A stretch of 37,105 nt of DNA. Origin: RGIG5327 sp045612485 (GTDB lineage Bacteria > Verrucomicrobiota > Lentisphaeria > Victivallales > UBA1829). The notes beneath the pieces were generated by a model that saw nothing but the letters and a program-made list of their open reading frames with translations, ran no database searches and was not told where the DNA came from. The DNA lies in contig JAZKZE010000009.1 in NCBI GenBank assembly GCA_045612485.1, positions 1 to 37,105 on the forward strand. Reading direction: 5' to 3'. Positions 7,214 to 16,090 of this stretch are shown one piece after another; the stretch's first letter is position 1, and each line of letters starts with the position of its first letter. Both the position numbers and the translations under genes were made by a program.

Positions 7214-8026
7214 ATGTTTAAAGACTGTGCAGAACTGGCGAAAGCCGTACGTCTCAACTGTCTGCGAATGGTGTACCGCGGTGAAAGCGGACACATTGGA
7301 AGTATGCTTTCCGCAGCAGACATCCTCGCCGTCCTCTACAACCGCATCCTTAATGTGGATGCCTCAAGTCCGGACAAAGCTGACCGTGACCGCCTTATTT
7401 TCAGTAAAGGTCACGGCGGAGCCGCCCTTTTTGCCACACTGGCGGAAAAAGGTTTCTTCCCCAGGGAATGGCTGGATACCTACTACAAAGATGCCGGTAA
7501 ACTTTCCGGACATATCTCCCACCATATCCCCGGCGTGGAATTTTCCACCGGTTCACTCGGGCATGGACTCCCTGTTGCCTGCGGTATGGCTATGGCGGCA
7601 AAACAGGCAAAAAAATCCCATAAAATCATCTGTATTGCCTCCGACGGGGACTGCAATGAAGGTTCCACCTGGGAAGCCATTATGCTTGCCGGACAGCACG
7701 CATGGGATAATCTTACCATGATCGTGGACTATAACCGCCTTCAGGCTCTGGGCAGAAGTCAGGATATTATCGATCTGGAACCCTTCGACCGTAAACTTAA
7801 AGAGTTCGGCTGGGAAGTTACCACTGTTGACGGACATGATTATGCCGCTCTTGAAAGAGCATTTTCCACCCTGCCTCTTACCAAAGGGAAACCTTCCTGC
7901 ATCATCTGCCGTACCGTAAAAGGCAAAGGGGTGAGCCTCTTTGAAAATGATTACCGCTGGCACTACGGAGGCATTACGGAAGAGATCTACGAAAACGCTA
8001 AAAAAGAACTGGAGAAGGGAATATGA
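7214..8026 (+). CDS. Transketolase, N-terminal (thiamine diphosphate-binding) subunit
   Basis: A 270-residue protein equal to the N-terminal third of a full transketolase. It carries GHIGS near residue 24, GHGGAAL, HGLPVACGMAMA, and the ThDP/Mg motif SDGDCNEG at about 143-150 ending in DYN at 172-174. It overlaps the next gene by 4 bp (ATGA), so the two halves are translationally coupled and should form a heterodimeric-pair enzyme that moves two-carbon units. Split transketolases are common in dedicated catabolic operons, for example sulfo-sugar and apiose pathways, as well as in some housekeeping settings. The start follows AAAGAAAGG. Confidence 0.93.
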   Translation: MFKDCAELAKAVRLNCLRMVYRGESGHIGSMLSAADILAVLYNRILNVDASSPDKADRDRLIFSKGHGGAALFATLAEKGFFPREWLDTYYKDAGKLSGHISHHIPGVEFSTGSLGHGLPVACGMAMAAKQAKKSHKIICIASDGDCNEGSTWEAIMLAGQHAWDNLTMIVDYNRLQALGRSQDIIDLEPFDRKLKEFGWEVTTVDGHDYAALERAFSTLPLTKGKPSCIICRTVKGKGVSLFENDYRWHYGGITEEIYENAKKELEKGI

Positions 8027-8943
8027 GAAAAGCATTTAATGAAGAACTTTTGAAGATCGCACACGCTGATCCCAGAGTTTTTATGATCCTGGCAGATATC
8101 GGTTACGGTGAGATCGAACCTTTTGCCAACGCCTTCCCCGACCGTTTCATCAACTGCGGTGTGGCGGAACAGAATATGACAGGAGTAGCTTGCGGTGTGG
8201 CAATGGAAGGAAATATCGCCATTACCTATTCTATTGCCAACTTCCCCACCTTGCGCTGTTTTGAACAGATCAGAAATGATGTATGTTACCATAATGCCAA
8301 TGTGAAGATCGTCATTATCGGCGGTGGTCTTGCCTATGGTCCTCTGGGGATCTCCCATCACTCCACAGAAGACCTTGCTGTAATGCGGGCTCTGCCCAAC
8401 ATGGTCTGCCTTTCCCCCTGCGATATTCCTGAAGCAAGGGAAGCAGTCAAAGCCATGATGGCGTATAACGGGCCTGTTTATTACCGCTGCGGTTATAAAG
8501 GGGAAAAGGATATCCATGAAGGAAAAGTGGATTTCAAAATCGGCGGTTCCGCCCAGGTGAAAGACGGGAAAGATCTGACCATTCTCTTTACCGGAACTGT
8601 GGGGATCAATGCCAAAGAAGCAGTATTGGAAGCTGCCGGAGAAGGCATTGATTGCCGTCTGGTCAGTATGTATTCCATCAAGCCCATTGATAAAGAAGCC
8701 ATTATCCGTGCCGCAACGGAAACCGGCAAGATCATTACCGTGGAAGAACACAATATCTGCGGCGGGCTTGGCGGAGCTGTGGCAGAAGTTCTCTGTGATG
8801 CCAATACCCCTTGCAAATTCAAACGCATAGCACTTCCGGATGTGAATGTTTCCAAGATCGGTTCCCAGGAATGGCTGCGGGATCAGTACGGTCTGGGGGT
8901 AAAAGATATTCTCAACGAGATCCGTATCATGGCTGGAAAATAA
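8023..8943 (+). CDS. Transketolase, C-terminal (pyrimidine-binding) subunit
   Basis: A 306-residue protein covering the pyrimidine-binding and C-terminal domains. The catalytic Glu is Glu49 in CGVAEQNM, and the downstream GHHSTEDLAVMRALPN-like block (SHHSTEDLAVMRALPN) is typical of the transketolase/DXS C-half. The C-terminal domain holds VEEHNICGGLG. It completes the enzyme begun by the preceding gene and is the last gene of the operon, followed by a terminator. Confidence 0.93.
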   Translation: MRKAFNEELLKIAHADPRVFMILADIGYGEIEPFANAFPDRFINCGVAEQNMTGVACGVAMEGNIAITYSIANFPTLRCFEQIRNDVCYHNANVKIVIIGGGLAYGPLGISHHSTEDLAVMRALPNMVCLSPCDIPEAREAVKAMMAYNGPVYYRCGYKGEKDIHEGKVDFKIGGSAQVKDGKDLTILFTGTVGINAKEAVLEAAGEGIDCRLVSMYSIKPIDKEAIIRAATETGKIITVEEHNICGGLGGAVAEVLCDANTPCKFKRIALPDVNVSKIGSQEWLRDQYGLGVKDILNEIRIMAGK

Positions 8944-8971
8944 GAAGAAAATTTTTCTTCGACCATAAAAA

Positions 8972-9018
8972 GGGGGGGTGCAAAACCTCATAAAAGGTTG
9001 CAAATCCCCTGTTTTTTT
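8972..9018 (+). terminator. Probable intrinsic terminator of the transketolase operon
   Basis: GGGG..GCAA..CCT (8974-8988) pairs, with internal loops, with AGGTTGCAAATCCCC (8995-9009); seven T residues follow at 9012-9018. Confidence 0.6.
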
Positions 9019-9126
9019 GTATAAATTTTTATTTGCTGTCGAAAAAATCAGCAATCTTGAATTTATACAACAATAGTAAAAAATATTGCAGGTAAAATAT
9101 TGTATCTCTTTTATATAAAATAAATT

Positions 9127-9162
9127 GGAATTGCTTTTATTACTTGTAATAAAAGCAATTCC
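9127..9162. repeat. Perfect 17-bp inverted repeat with a 2-bp centre
   Basis: GGAATTGCTTTTATTAC (9127-9143) and its exact complement (9146-9162) are separated only by TT. It lies between convergent genes. There is no immediate T-run on either side, so it is not a textbook terminator. It could be a 3' stabilising hairpin for the minus-strand flavoprotein gene's opposite transcript or a protein-binding site. Confidence 0.85.
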
Positions 9163-9197
9163 GGTGAAAGTTTTGCAATACCCCCTTTTTTTAGCCT

Positions 9198-10757
9198 TTA
9201 TTTTTTCTCTTCGTGATACTCTTTTTCGGTATTCACGTTCCAGATGGCTTTTTTATCTCCCTTTCCTCCGATAAGAATGTGCCGGACGGCTTCAAAGGAG
9301 GTTGCCATACTGTGATCCATATTGTTGTAACGGTGCTGACCATTGCGGCCCACACAGTAGAGATTGGGGAACGTATCCAGACAGGAAATGATCTCATTTA
9401 TCTGTGAATATGTATCGAAATAGGCGGGATACGCTTTTTCCACCTTTTCCACATGATGATCCAGTATCTTTTCCCCGGAGGAAATGACCCCCATTTTTTC
9501 CAGTTCTTTTACTGCAAATGTTTTCCATTCCTCTTCCGTTTTGTTCCAGTATTCATCCCCTTCTGAACAGAAATATTCCAGTCCGATCCAGACCGTTTTC
9601 AGGGGTTCCTTCACCATATAGGGAGACCAGTTGTTGAAAATCTGTATCCTGCCCAGTTTCACATCCTCTTCCTGGACATAGATCCAGCAGTCCGGGACAA
9701 TATTGTTGAGAGTTTTCAATTTCGTATGGTTTTTCAGGGAGAGTTTTTCCAGAAGCAATCCCACCGTGACAAAATCCCGGTAAGGCAATCCTTCCGCTGC
9801 AGAAAGAATATTTGCCGGAACTTCAGACAATCCGGCAATCAGTTCTTTCACCGGCATGGAAGAGATCACAATATCACTTTCAAAACTTTTTTCCTCACCA
9901 TTATCTGCTACTGCTGTAACTTTTTCTATTCCTTTATTTCCTGTAATAAATTTTTCCGCTTTACAGTTGAAAAGGATCTTTCCGCCCCTTTTTTCAAACT
10001 CTTCCGCACATTTTTCCCAGAGTTGACCGGGACCGTGTTTAGGATAATGGAACTCTTCAATAAGACTTGTCTCCACTTTTTTGCGTTTTCCCGGAAGAAG
10101 TTTTCCTGCTATATCTTTGAGAACGGCAAGAATGGATAAGCCTTTGACTCGCTGGGCTCCCCATGAGGCGGAAATATCCCGGGGATGTCTGCCCCAGAGT
10201 TTTTCTGTGTAACGCTCAAAAAACATACTGTATAATTTTCTGCCGAAACGGTTGATATAGAAATTTTCCAGAGAGGTTTCCGGCAGTGTGCGGCAGAGGG
10301 AAAAAAGGTAACTTATTCCCGCAGAAAAAGTAGTCATCAATCCCATGTTGAGGATGGTATTCATATTCATCTTTACAGGATAATCAAAAAACTTTCTTCT
10401 GTAGTAGATCCGTGATACCCTTGTTCTGGAAAGCATGACGGAATCTGTTTTGTCAGGATCCGGGCCATCCGGGGAAAGAGATACACTTCTTTTCAGGATC
10501 TTATCGTCAAACGCTCCGGAACCCTGCAGCGGCATCAGCTCATTCCAGAATTGATTTACTTCCGTATCTTTCGTAAAAAAACGGTGTCCGCCGATATCCA
10601 TGCGGTTGCCGTTATGCAGGACAGTGCGGGAGATCCCGCCGACAGTTGAAGATCTTTCAAGAATAATGACCTGATATTTTCCTTCACCGTCTTTCAACAG
10701 CCGCAACCCCGCAGTCAAGCCCGCAGGACCGGCACCTATGATGATCACTTTTTTCAT
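9198..10757 (-). CDS. FAD-dependent oxidoreductase related to UDP-galactopyranose mutase / protoporphyrinogen-oxidase-like amine oxidases
   Basis: A 519-residue flavoprotein. The FAD-binding motif IIIGAGPAGLTAG starts at residue 5, followed by Glu34 in the LERSSTVGG block and the GISRT and DIGGHRFF signatures seen in UDP-galactopyranose mutase-like NAD(P)/FAD enzymes of polysaccharide loci. The central YTEKLWG and C-terminal YCVGRNGQHRYNNMDHSM, which contacts FAD, support this. It is longer than bacterial Glf (about 370-400), so the substrate is uncertain; sugar nucleotide ring contraction or another redox step on a glycan is possible. The ATG at 10757 follows GGAG, and it has its own promoter in the 55-bp gap after marC. 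Confidence 0.8.
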   Translation of the reverse strand: MKKVIIIGAGPAGLTAGLRLLKDGEGKYQVIILERSSTVGGISRTVLHNGNRMDIGGHRFFTKDTEVNQFWNELMPLQGSGAFDDKILKRSVSLSPDGPDPDKTDSVMLSRTRVSRIYYRRKFFDYPVKMNMNTILNMGLMTTFSAGISYLFSLCRTLPETSLENFYINRFGRKLYSMFFERYTEKLWGRHPRDISASWGAQRVKGLSILAVLKDIAGKLLPGKRKKVETSLIEEFHYPKHGPGQLWEKCAEEFEKRGGKILFNCKAEKFITGNKGIEKVTAVADNGEEKSFESDIVISSMPVKELIAGLSEVPANILSAAEGLPYRDFVTVGLLLEKLSLKNHTKLKTLNNIVPDCWIYVQEEDVKLGRIQIFNNWSPYMVKEPLKTVWIGLEYFCSEGDEYWNKTEEEWKTFAVKELEKMGVISSGEKILDHHVEKVEKAYPAYFDTYSQINEIISCLDTFPNLYCVGRNGQHRYNNMDHSMATSFEAVRHILIGGKGDKKAIWNVNTEKEYHEEKK

Positions 10758-10780
10758 AATAATTCTCCAGTAACAGAAGG

Positions 10781-10809
10781 AATATACTGTTATATAACTG
10801 AAAAATCAA
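10781..10809 (-). promoter_or_regulatory. Promoter of the flavoprotein gene with a palindromic spacer
   Basis: On the minus strand TTGATT (10809-10804), 17 bp, TATATT (10786-10781). The spacer contains the palindrome GTTATATAAC, which could be an operator. Confidence 0.6.
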
Positions 10810-10812
10810 CAG

Positions 10813-11424
10813 TTAAAATTTTAAAAACGCCTGTTTTATCCCGCTTATCATCATCTGCATCGCCACAACCGAAATAACAAGCCCTGTAAGCCGGATGAGA
10901 GGTCCCTGTGTATGGGTCTTCACAAGAAAACGGTTGATGGAATTTGCCCCCAGCATCAGAAGAAAATTGATGAATATGGCAATGACCAGAGAACAGGATG
11001 TAAGAAAAAGTCCGTCCTTTGCACTTCCGGCAATCACTGCTGCGATCATTCCGGGACCGGCGATGAGGGGCGCTGCAAGAGGAACAAGGGAAATATCCGT
11101 CATGGTATTGTGGATGGAATCCATTGTCTTTTTGACAAACTTTCCCTCATTGATGGCTGTCCATCCAATAACAAAGACTACCAATCCGCCGGTGATCTGC
11201 AAGGAGTAGATCTCCACACGGAAGATCCGGCTTAAAATAAAGTGTCCTGCCGCAGAAAGAACAAGAAGAATGAGTAATGCTGCCGATGAGGATTTCCAGG
11301 AAAGTTCAAAATTCTGTTTTTTTGTCAAGCCGGGTTCGTATGAGGCAAGGAACATGATCTTGCTTGCCGGATTGAGCAGTGCCAGAAGATAAAACGCATT
11401 TTCCACCATTTGAGCTATGTCCAT
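10813..11424 (-). CDS. MarC/UPF0056 family integral membrane protein
   Basis: A 203-residue protein with six hydrophobic segments. Family signatures seen are ALLNPASKIMFLASY near the N-terminus, LQITGGLVVFVIGW, and VPLAAPLIAGPGMIAAVI. MarC proteins are inner-membrane proteins of unknown biochemical role, once and probably wrongly tied to multiple antibiotic resistance. The ATG at 11424 follows AAAGGA. It has its own promoter and lies upstream of the flavoprotein gene. Confidence 0.88.
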   Translation of the reverse strand: MDIAQMVENAFYLLALLNPASKIMFLASYEPGLTKKQNFELSWKSSSAALLILLVLSAAGHFILSRIFRVEIYSLQITGGLVVFVIGWTAINEGKFVKKTMDSIHNTMTDISLVPLAAPLIAGPGMIAAVIAGSAKDGLFLTSCSLVIAIFINFLLMLGANSINRFLVKTHTQGPLIRLTGLVISVVAMQMMISGIKQAFLKF

Positions 11425-11466
11425 TTTTTATCCTTTCCTTTACAGCAAAATTTGCCTGTATATATG

Positions 11467-11494
11467 AATATAGACCGCTGAAAAAATAAATCAA
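11467..11494 (-). promoter_or_regulatory. Promoter of the MarC-like gene
   Basis: TTGATT (11494-11489), 16 bp, TATATT (11472-11467) on the minus strand, about 40 bp before the start codon. Confidence 0.6.
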
Positions 11495-11515
11495 TTCACA
11501 GAAAAAATAAAATCA

Positions 11516-11550
11516 ATACAAAAAAAAGCATTGTTTACACAACAATGCTT
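11516..11550 (-). terminator. Intrinsic terminator of the ROK kinase-ppx-ppk-polB operon
   Basis: Read on the minus strand, AAGCATTGTT and AACAATGCTT form a perfect 10-bp stem around a GTGTA loop, followed by at least seven T residues. It lies 28 bp after the polB stop. Confidence 0.9.
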
Positions 11551-11578
11551 CATAAAAGTATGTTTTTACCTTTTTTTC

Positions 11579-13852
11579 TCAGAATAATGAAAGTTCCCCT
11601 TCACAATTTTTACAGGGTTTTACCTCATTTTCTGCGGAAAGAAAGGGGGCGAATTTTTTCCGCAGCTCCTCCAGTTTTTCCAGATAGTAGAGGGTATTTT
11701 CATCCCGTACATCCTCTTTTGCATCAGAAAGGAGTTTGGAATTTTCCACAACAGAAACTTTTTTCTTCGTCCCGGTTATATAAAAAGAGATCTGATCGCC
11801 CTGACGGTAATCTTTTCCGGAAGCAAGGGCAAGTTCGTAAGCTGCACTGCGCCTGCCGTTTCCTTCTGCAAGTTTCCTTTTGTAGGCTTCCGGGGAATCG
11901 GCAAGAGTTTCACTTTTTGCCAGATCACGGAAAGAGATAGTGTGGGAACTTATTTTTCTGCAATATTCTTCGTGGATCTTATCCGCCTTTTCCGGCTGTT
12001 TTTCCAATAAACAGCGGATGGTCTCCTCCATATATTTTCTCTGAAAGACTTCCAGCCCCCGGGATTTCAACGCAGCTCCGGCGATCGTCACTTCGCCGGA
12101 TGCAGTGAGAAGGGCATAATTTTTACTTTTATAGCAGAACATCGCTTTATATGATTCATCAAAATCCACTTCGATACCCGGGGGAAGTCCTTCTTTCAGC
12201 AGTCCGGATATATTTTCAAGAGATATTTGCGGTTTTCTTACAAAATAAATCCCGTCTGTATCCATTTCAATAATGGAACAGCCTGCTTCCTCCAGAATAT
12301 TTTCCATTCCGGAAAGAATATTTCTTCCGGTGGCAGTCACCTCTTCCGCCATGGCAAAATCATTGAGAAACCCCTGTTCAAACCCCAGATAACCGTAGAA
12401 AGAGTTGATCAGGATCTTGAAAGTCTTCTGTAAAGAGGAATAATACTCTTTTTCCTCTTTTGTTTCCGCATTTTTCGCCGCATCTTTTGCCTGAAGGCGG
12501 AAGGAACGCAATCTTGCCAGCTCTGCGGGAAAAATTTTCAGTGTATCCCGTACCGGACACAGACCTTTCGCAAGGATGACGGAAGGGTAAAGAGAACGTA
12601 CGTCACAATGGTCCACATTTTCAAATACCCCCGTTCTTTCCGCAGAAGTCAATGCTCCGGCAAAGGCACGTCCCCTTTCCGGAGCCGGAAGGGCATGACT
12701 TCTCACAAGATATTCTGCTGCAAGAAATCCGTCGATCCTTGTGGCGTTGCCTCTGACGATACAGTTCTGGTAGGAGAGGGGGATCAGTTGAGTCTGGTAA
12801 AAATAACTGGGGGAGAGTATGGCGGATAATCCTCCGGTTTCCCGTACATCGTCCAACGCATATTTCAGAAGAGCCTCCCGGTTCTGATACCAGGCTTCTG
12901 TAATATTTTCCCCGGCAATATAGGTACGGTCGGGAGAAGCGATCCCGAAATGTTTTGCTGCATATTTCAGATTGAAACTGTCCAGATTGCGGTTGACTGC
13001 ATCATAAAACTGGAGAAGGTGCAATGTATCGGCAACATGTCTGCCGTAAATATCGTATCTTGTATAAGCGATCTGCCGTTCCGCCACGGAAAAACGGGAG
13101 GCGCGGCGTTTCAGAAGAGATCCATCCCTTCCCAGTGCAAGTTTGACTTTATGCAGTTTCGCTCTTTCTTCGATATAGGGAAGGTCGAAGCGGAAAATAT
13201 TATGTCCTTCAATAATATCCGGATCCCGTTCTTTAATGATTTTCACAAACTCTTCCAGAAGTGTTTTTTCATCACTTTCCGCAGAAGAAAGCACTTTTTC
13301 AAAGCCGGTGGAATCGGAGACGCTTATAATAATGATCTCATCTTCTTTTCTTTTCGCATTGGGAAAATCATACGCCGGATCACATAACGTTTCAATATCA
13401 AACTGCAATCTTTTCACCTGCGGAAAGGTCATGCCGGAAAAGAGACGCAGTCTGTTGGTGATAAGAGCCTGCTGGACAAGATCGGAATAAACTTTGTAGG
13501 GCCCGCCTGTACTGCCGGGGGGAAATCCGGTTGTCTGTTTTAATTTTTTCAGGGCATTTTCGTAAGCGGAAAAGCTGGAAAAAAATACCTGAAAGGTATA
13601 AAAACCTGCCCCCTCAAGAGTCTTCAGAGTATAAGTTCCCTCCGGAAAACATTCTGCGGCAAGCTCCTTCCTTTCCAACAGGATGAATGGGGAAAAATCA
13701 ATGACTTCCTTTCTTACCTCATCATCGTTCTCCCGGAAAAAAAGCTCTGCTTTTCCTTCATTTGCCGATACTTCCAATGCACACAGTTTCTTTGCCGTGC
13801 TGTAGGAAGAAAAGGCTTCATCCATATCAAAAATTTTCTTTTCCTGTGCCAT
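11579..13852 (-). CDS. polB: Family B DNA polymerase (Pol II-like)
   Basis: A 757-residue family B polymerase, close in size to E. coli Pol II (783). The 3'-5' exonuclease is intact: Exo I FDIETL at 151-156, Exo II GHNIFRFD at 216-223 and Exo III YALDDVRET at 331-339. The polymerase motifs are also complete: motif A DVRSLYPSVI at 417-426, motif B KILINSFYGYLG around 479-490 and motif C DTDG at 531-534. It is thus a proofreading DNA polymerase, probably used in repair or replication restart. It is the last gene of the operon, 18 bp after ppk. The start ATG follows GGGGAG. Its partnership with polyphosphate genes is unusual. Confidence 0.95.
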   Translation of the reverse strand: MAQEKKIFDMDEAFSSYSTAKKLCALEVSANEGKAELFFRENDDEVRKEVIDFSPFILLERKELAAECFPEGTYTLKTLEGAGFYTFQVFFSSFSAYENALKKLKQTTGFPPGSTGGPYKVYSDLVQQALITNRLRLFSGMTFPQVKRLQFDIETLCDPAYDFPNAKRKEDEIIIISVSDSTGFEKVLSSAESDEKTLLEEFVKIIKERDPDIIEGHNIFRFDLPYIEERAKLHKVKLALGRDGSLLKRRASRFSVAERQIAYTRYDIYGRHVADTLHLLQFYDAVNRNLDSFNLKYAAKHFGIASPDRTYIAGENITEAWYQNREALLKYALDDVRETGGLSAILSPSYFYQTQLIPLSYQNCIVRGNATRIDGFLAAEYLVRSHALPAPERGRAFAGALTSAERTGVFENVDHCDVRSLYPSVILAKGLCPVRDTLKIFPAELARLRSFRLQAKDAAKNAETKEEKEYYSSLQKTFKILINSFYGYLGFEQGFLNDFAMAEEVTATGRNILSGMENILEEAGCSIIEMDTDGIYFVRKPQISLENISGLLKEGLPPGIEVDFDESYKAMFCYKSKNYALLTASGEVTIAGAALKSRGLEVFQRKYMEETIRCLLEKQPEKADKIHEEYCRKISSHTISFRDLAKSETLADSPEAYKRKLAEGNGRRSAAYELALASGKDYRQGDQISFYITGTKKKVSVVENSKLLSDAKEDVRDENTLYYLEKLEELRKKFAPFLSAENEVKPCKNCEGELSLF

Positions 13853-13870
13853 ATGGCTCCCCGTGTATTT

Positions 13871-16063
13871 TTACTCGTCTTTATCAATTTTACGGAATAC
13901 TTTCAGCGGCCCGTCAAAATCTTTTTCTTTTTTCTTCCATTGCGCCAGACGGTTCTGATAATACGCATAAAGTACTTTCTGACTGCGGGTATGTTCATGT
14001 TTCTGTGCGGAAAGTGTCTTTGTATATTTATTTCCCCCTGTCATCCTTCTGCCTTTTCTGCGGTCATGCTTCTGGATGTCCAGTATCATATCCAGTTCGG
14101 CGCGTAAAGCGGGATCTTCCACAGGATAAAGGATCTCAATACGTCTTTGCAGATTTCTCGGCATGAGATCGGAACTGCCAGTATAATATTCCGGAACTCC
14201 GTTGTTCCGGAAAAAATAGATCCTTCCGTGTTCCAGATAACGGTCAAGAATACTTATGATGCGGATGTTGCCGGAAAATTCTTCTGCCAGATATTCCGGA
14301 TTTATCCCGCAGATGCCCCGGACGATAAGGGTGATCTGTACATGTTTTTTTGCCGCGGAATACAGATGGTCAATGATCTCGTCATCAATGACCGCATTGG
14401 CTTTGATAATGATTTTTCCCGGATTTTCTTTTGTGGAATATGCCGCTTCCCGGTCGATCATAAAAAGCAGTCTTTCCTTCAGATTGAAGGGGGCGACAAG
14501 TAATTTGTTCCACTGGGGCGGGGCGGAGAACCCGGTGATCACATTGAAAAGAGCGGAAACATCCTGTGCCAGAAGAGGATCGCAGGTGAAACAGCCTATA
14601 TCTGTATAAGTACGGGCTGTTTTGCAGTTGTAATTACCGCTGCTTAGATACATATACCGGCGTATGCCGTCTTCTTCCCGTCTTACGATCATCAATGCTT
14701 TACAATGCACCTTCAAGCCTGCGATCCCGTACACTACATGCGCTCCCGCTTCTGCAAGTTCCTGCGCCCACTGGATATTATTTTCCTCATCAAAGCGTGC
14801 CTTCAGTTCCAGAAGTACGGAAACCTGTTTTCCGTTGCGGGCTCCTTTGATCAGCGCTTTTACCACAGGGGAATCATTCCCCACACGGTATAATGTCTGT
14901 TTGATGGCAAGCACATCCGGATCGTCGGCTGCCTGTTCCAGAAAATCCACTACCGGATCAAAGGATTCATAAGGAAGATGCAGTAAAACCGGGGGATTGT
15001 CCCGCAAGGCATCCACGATCCTTTTCCCCCGGGGAAAGAAGGGGGAGGGCAGAGGCGGCTGTTCCGGATCATTGAGCATGGGATAGCCTTTGATGGAAGC
15101 AAGTTCAAAGAGAGATTTGTGGTTCATGATCCCGTCCACTTTCCGGATCATGCAGTTGTAATTTTCCGTAAGTTTCAGATGTTCCCGTAAAAAGGCGGCA
15201 GATTCCTTTGAGATCCCGGATGAAAGTTCCAGACGGATCACATTTCTCTTTGTGGTTTTCCTCAAAACAGTCTGGATCTCGGAAAGAAGGTCACCACCTA
15301 TACGCTTCTCATCAAAGGCAAGATCCATATCCCTTGTCACCCGGAAAAGGCTGCACTCTTTTATGGTACAATCCCTGAAAAGCATTTCCAGATGGTTTTT
15401 AATAAGTTCCTCTGCGGCAATAAATACCATTCCGGAAGCAGAGTTTTCCACCTGTATGAACCGGGGGATCACCGGCGGAACTTCCAGAACTGCAAATTTT
15501 TCCACGGTAAGATCTTTTTCCTTCCGTTCCAGTTTTATAAGCATTTCCAGCCCCAGATTGGGGACAAGGGGGAAGGGGTGGGACTGATCGATTCCGATGG
15601 GGGTGAGAACCGGATAAATGCGGTTTGCCATAATGGTACTGCCCGTATTTTTCTGTCCGGGAGTAAGAGTTTCCCAGGAGGCGATGCGGATGGAATGTAA
15701 AGCAAGTTCCGGCAGCAGTTTTTCATTGAGAAGACGGCTCTGTCTGGAAGAGAGGATCTGGATGATATTTGTGATCTTTTTTATAAGTTTGCCTGCCGGG
15801 GATTTTTTCAGTTTTTTGGCGGTAAGCCCTTCCCGGGTACCGGTTTGATCTGAAGAAAGTTTTCCCGCAAGAGCCGCCAGACGTACCATGACAAACTCAT
15901 CCAGATTACTGCTGAAAATCGCCGTGAATTTCAATTTTTCCAGGATGGGGGTAGCCGGGTCTTCCGCTTCATCAAGCACTCTTTTATTGAATTCCAGCCA
16001 GGAAAGATCCCTGTCGATATATTTCTCTTTTCCCGCAGAATTTTTTTTCATTTCTTTTTTCAT
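13871..16063 (-). CDS. ppk: Polyphosphate kinase 1
   Basis: A 730-residue PPK1, the full family length (about 690-740), which reversibly makes long-chain polyphosphate from ATP. The N-terminal domain shows YIDRDLSWLEFNKRVL, and the body has the conserved SNLDEFVMVR, HPFPLVPNL and GAHVVYGIAGLKVHCKALM. The phosphorylated catalytic His is expected in KVHCKA (near residue 452) and the second His in LEHGRIYFF (near 612); both are present. The C-terminus is extended and very basic (KHDRRKGRRMTGG). It sits 27 bp after ppx, so synthesis and breakdown of polyphosphate are co-transcribed. An alternative start four codons in is possible. Confidence 0.96.
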   Translation of the reverse strand: MKKEMKKNSAGKEKYIDRDLSWLEFNKRVLDEAEDPATPILEKLKFTAIFSSNLDEFVMVRLAALAGKLSSDQTGTREGLTAKKLKKSPAGKLIKKITNIIQILSSRQSRLLNEKLLPELALHSIRIASWETLTPGQKNTGSTIMANRIYPVLTPIGIDQSHPFPLVPNLGLEMLIKLERKEKDLTVEKFAVLEVPPVIPRFIQVENSASGMVFIAAEELIKNHLEMLFRDCTIKECSLFRVTRDMDLAFDEKRIGGDLLSEIQTVLRKTTKRNVIRLELSSGISKESAAFLREHLKLTENYNCMIRKVDGIMNHKSLFELASIKGYPMLNDPEQPPLPSPFFPRGKRIVDALRDNPPVLLHLPYESFDPVVDFLEQAADDPDVLAIKQTLYRVGNDSPVVKALIKGARNGKQVSVLLELKARFDEENNIQWAQELAEAGAHVVYGIAGLKVHCKALMIVRREEDGIRRYMYLSSGNYNCKTARTYTDIGCFTCDPLLAQDVSALFNVITGFSAPPQWNKLLVAPFNLKERLLFMIDREAAYSTKENPGKIIIKANAVIDDEIIDHLYSAAKKHVQITLIVRGICGINPEYLAEEFSGNIRIISILDRYLEHGRIYFFRNNGVPEYYTGSSDLMPRNLQRRIEILYPVEDPALRAELDMILDIQKHDRRKGRRMTGGNKYTKTLSAQKHEHTRSQKVLYAYYQNRLAQWKKKEKDFDGPLKVFRKIDKDE

Positions 16064-16090
16064 TTTTCATGCCCTTTTTTTCTGATCCTG

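Noticed and set aside
7987..9054. A 355-residue minus-strand ORF
   Set aside because: It is antisense to the transketolase C-subunit and the terminator region; no domain is seen.
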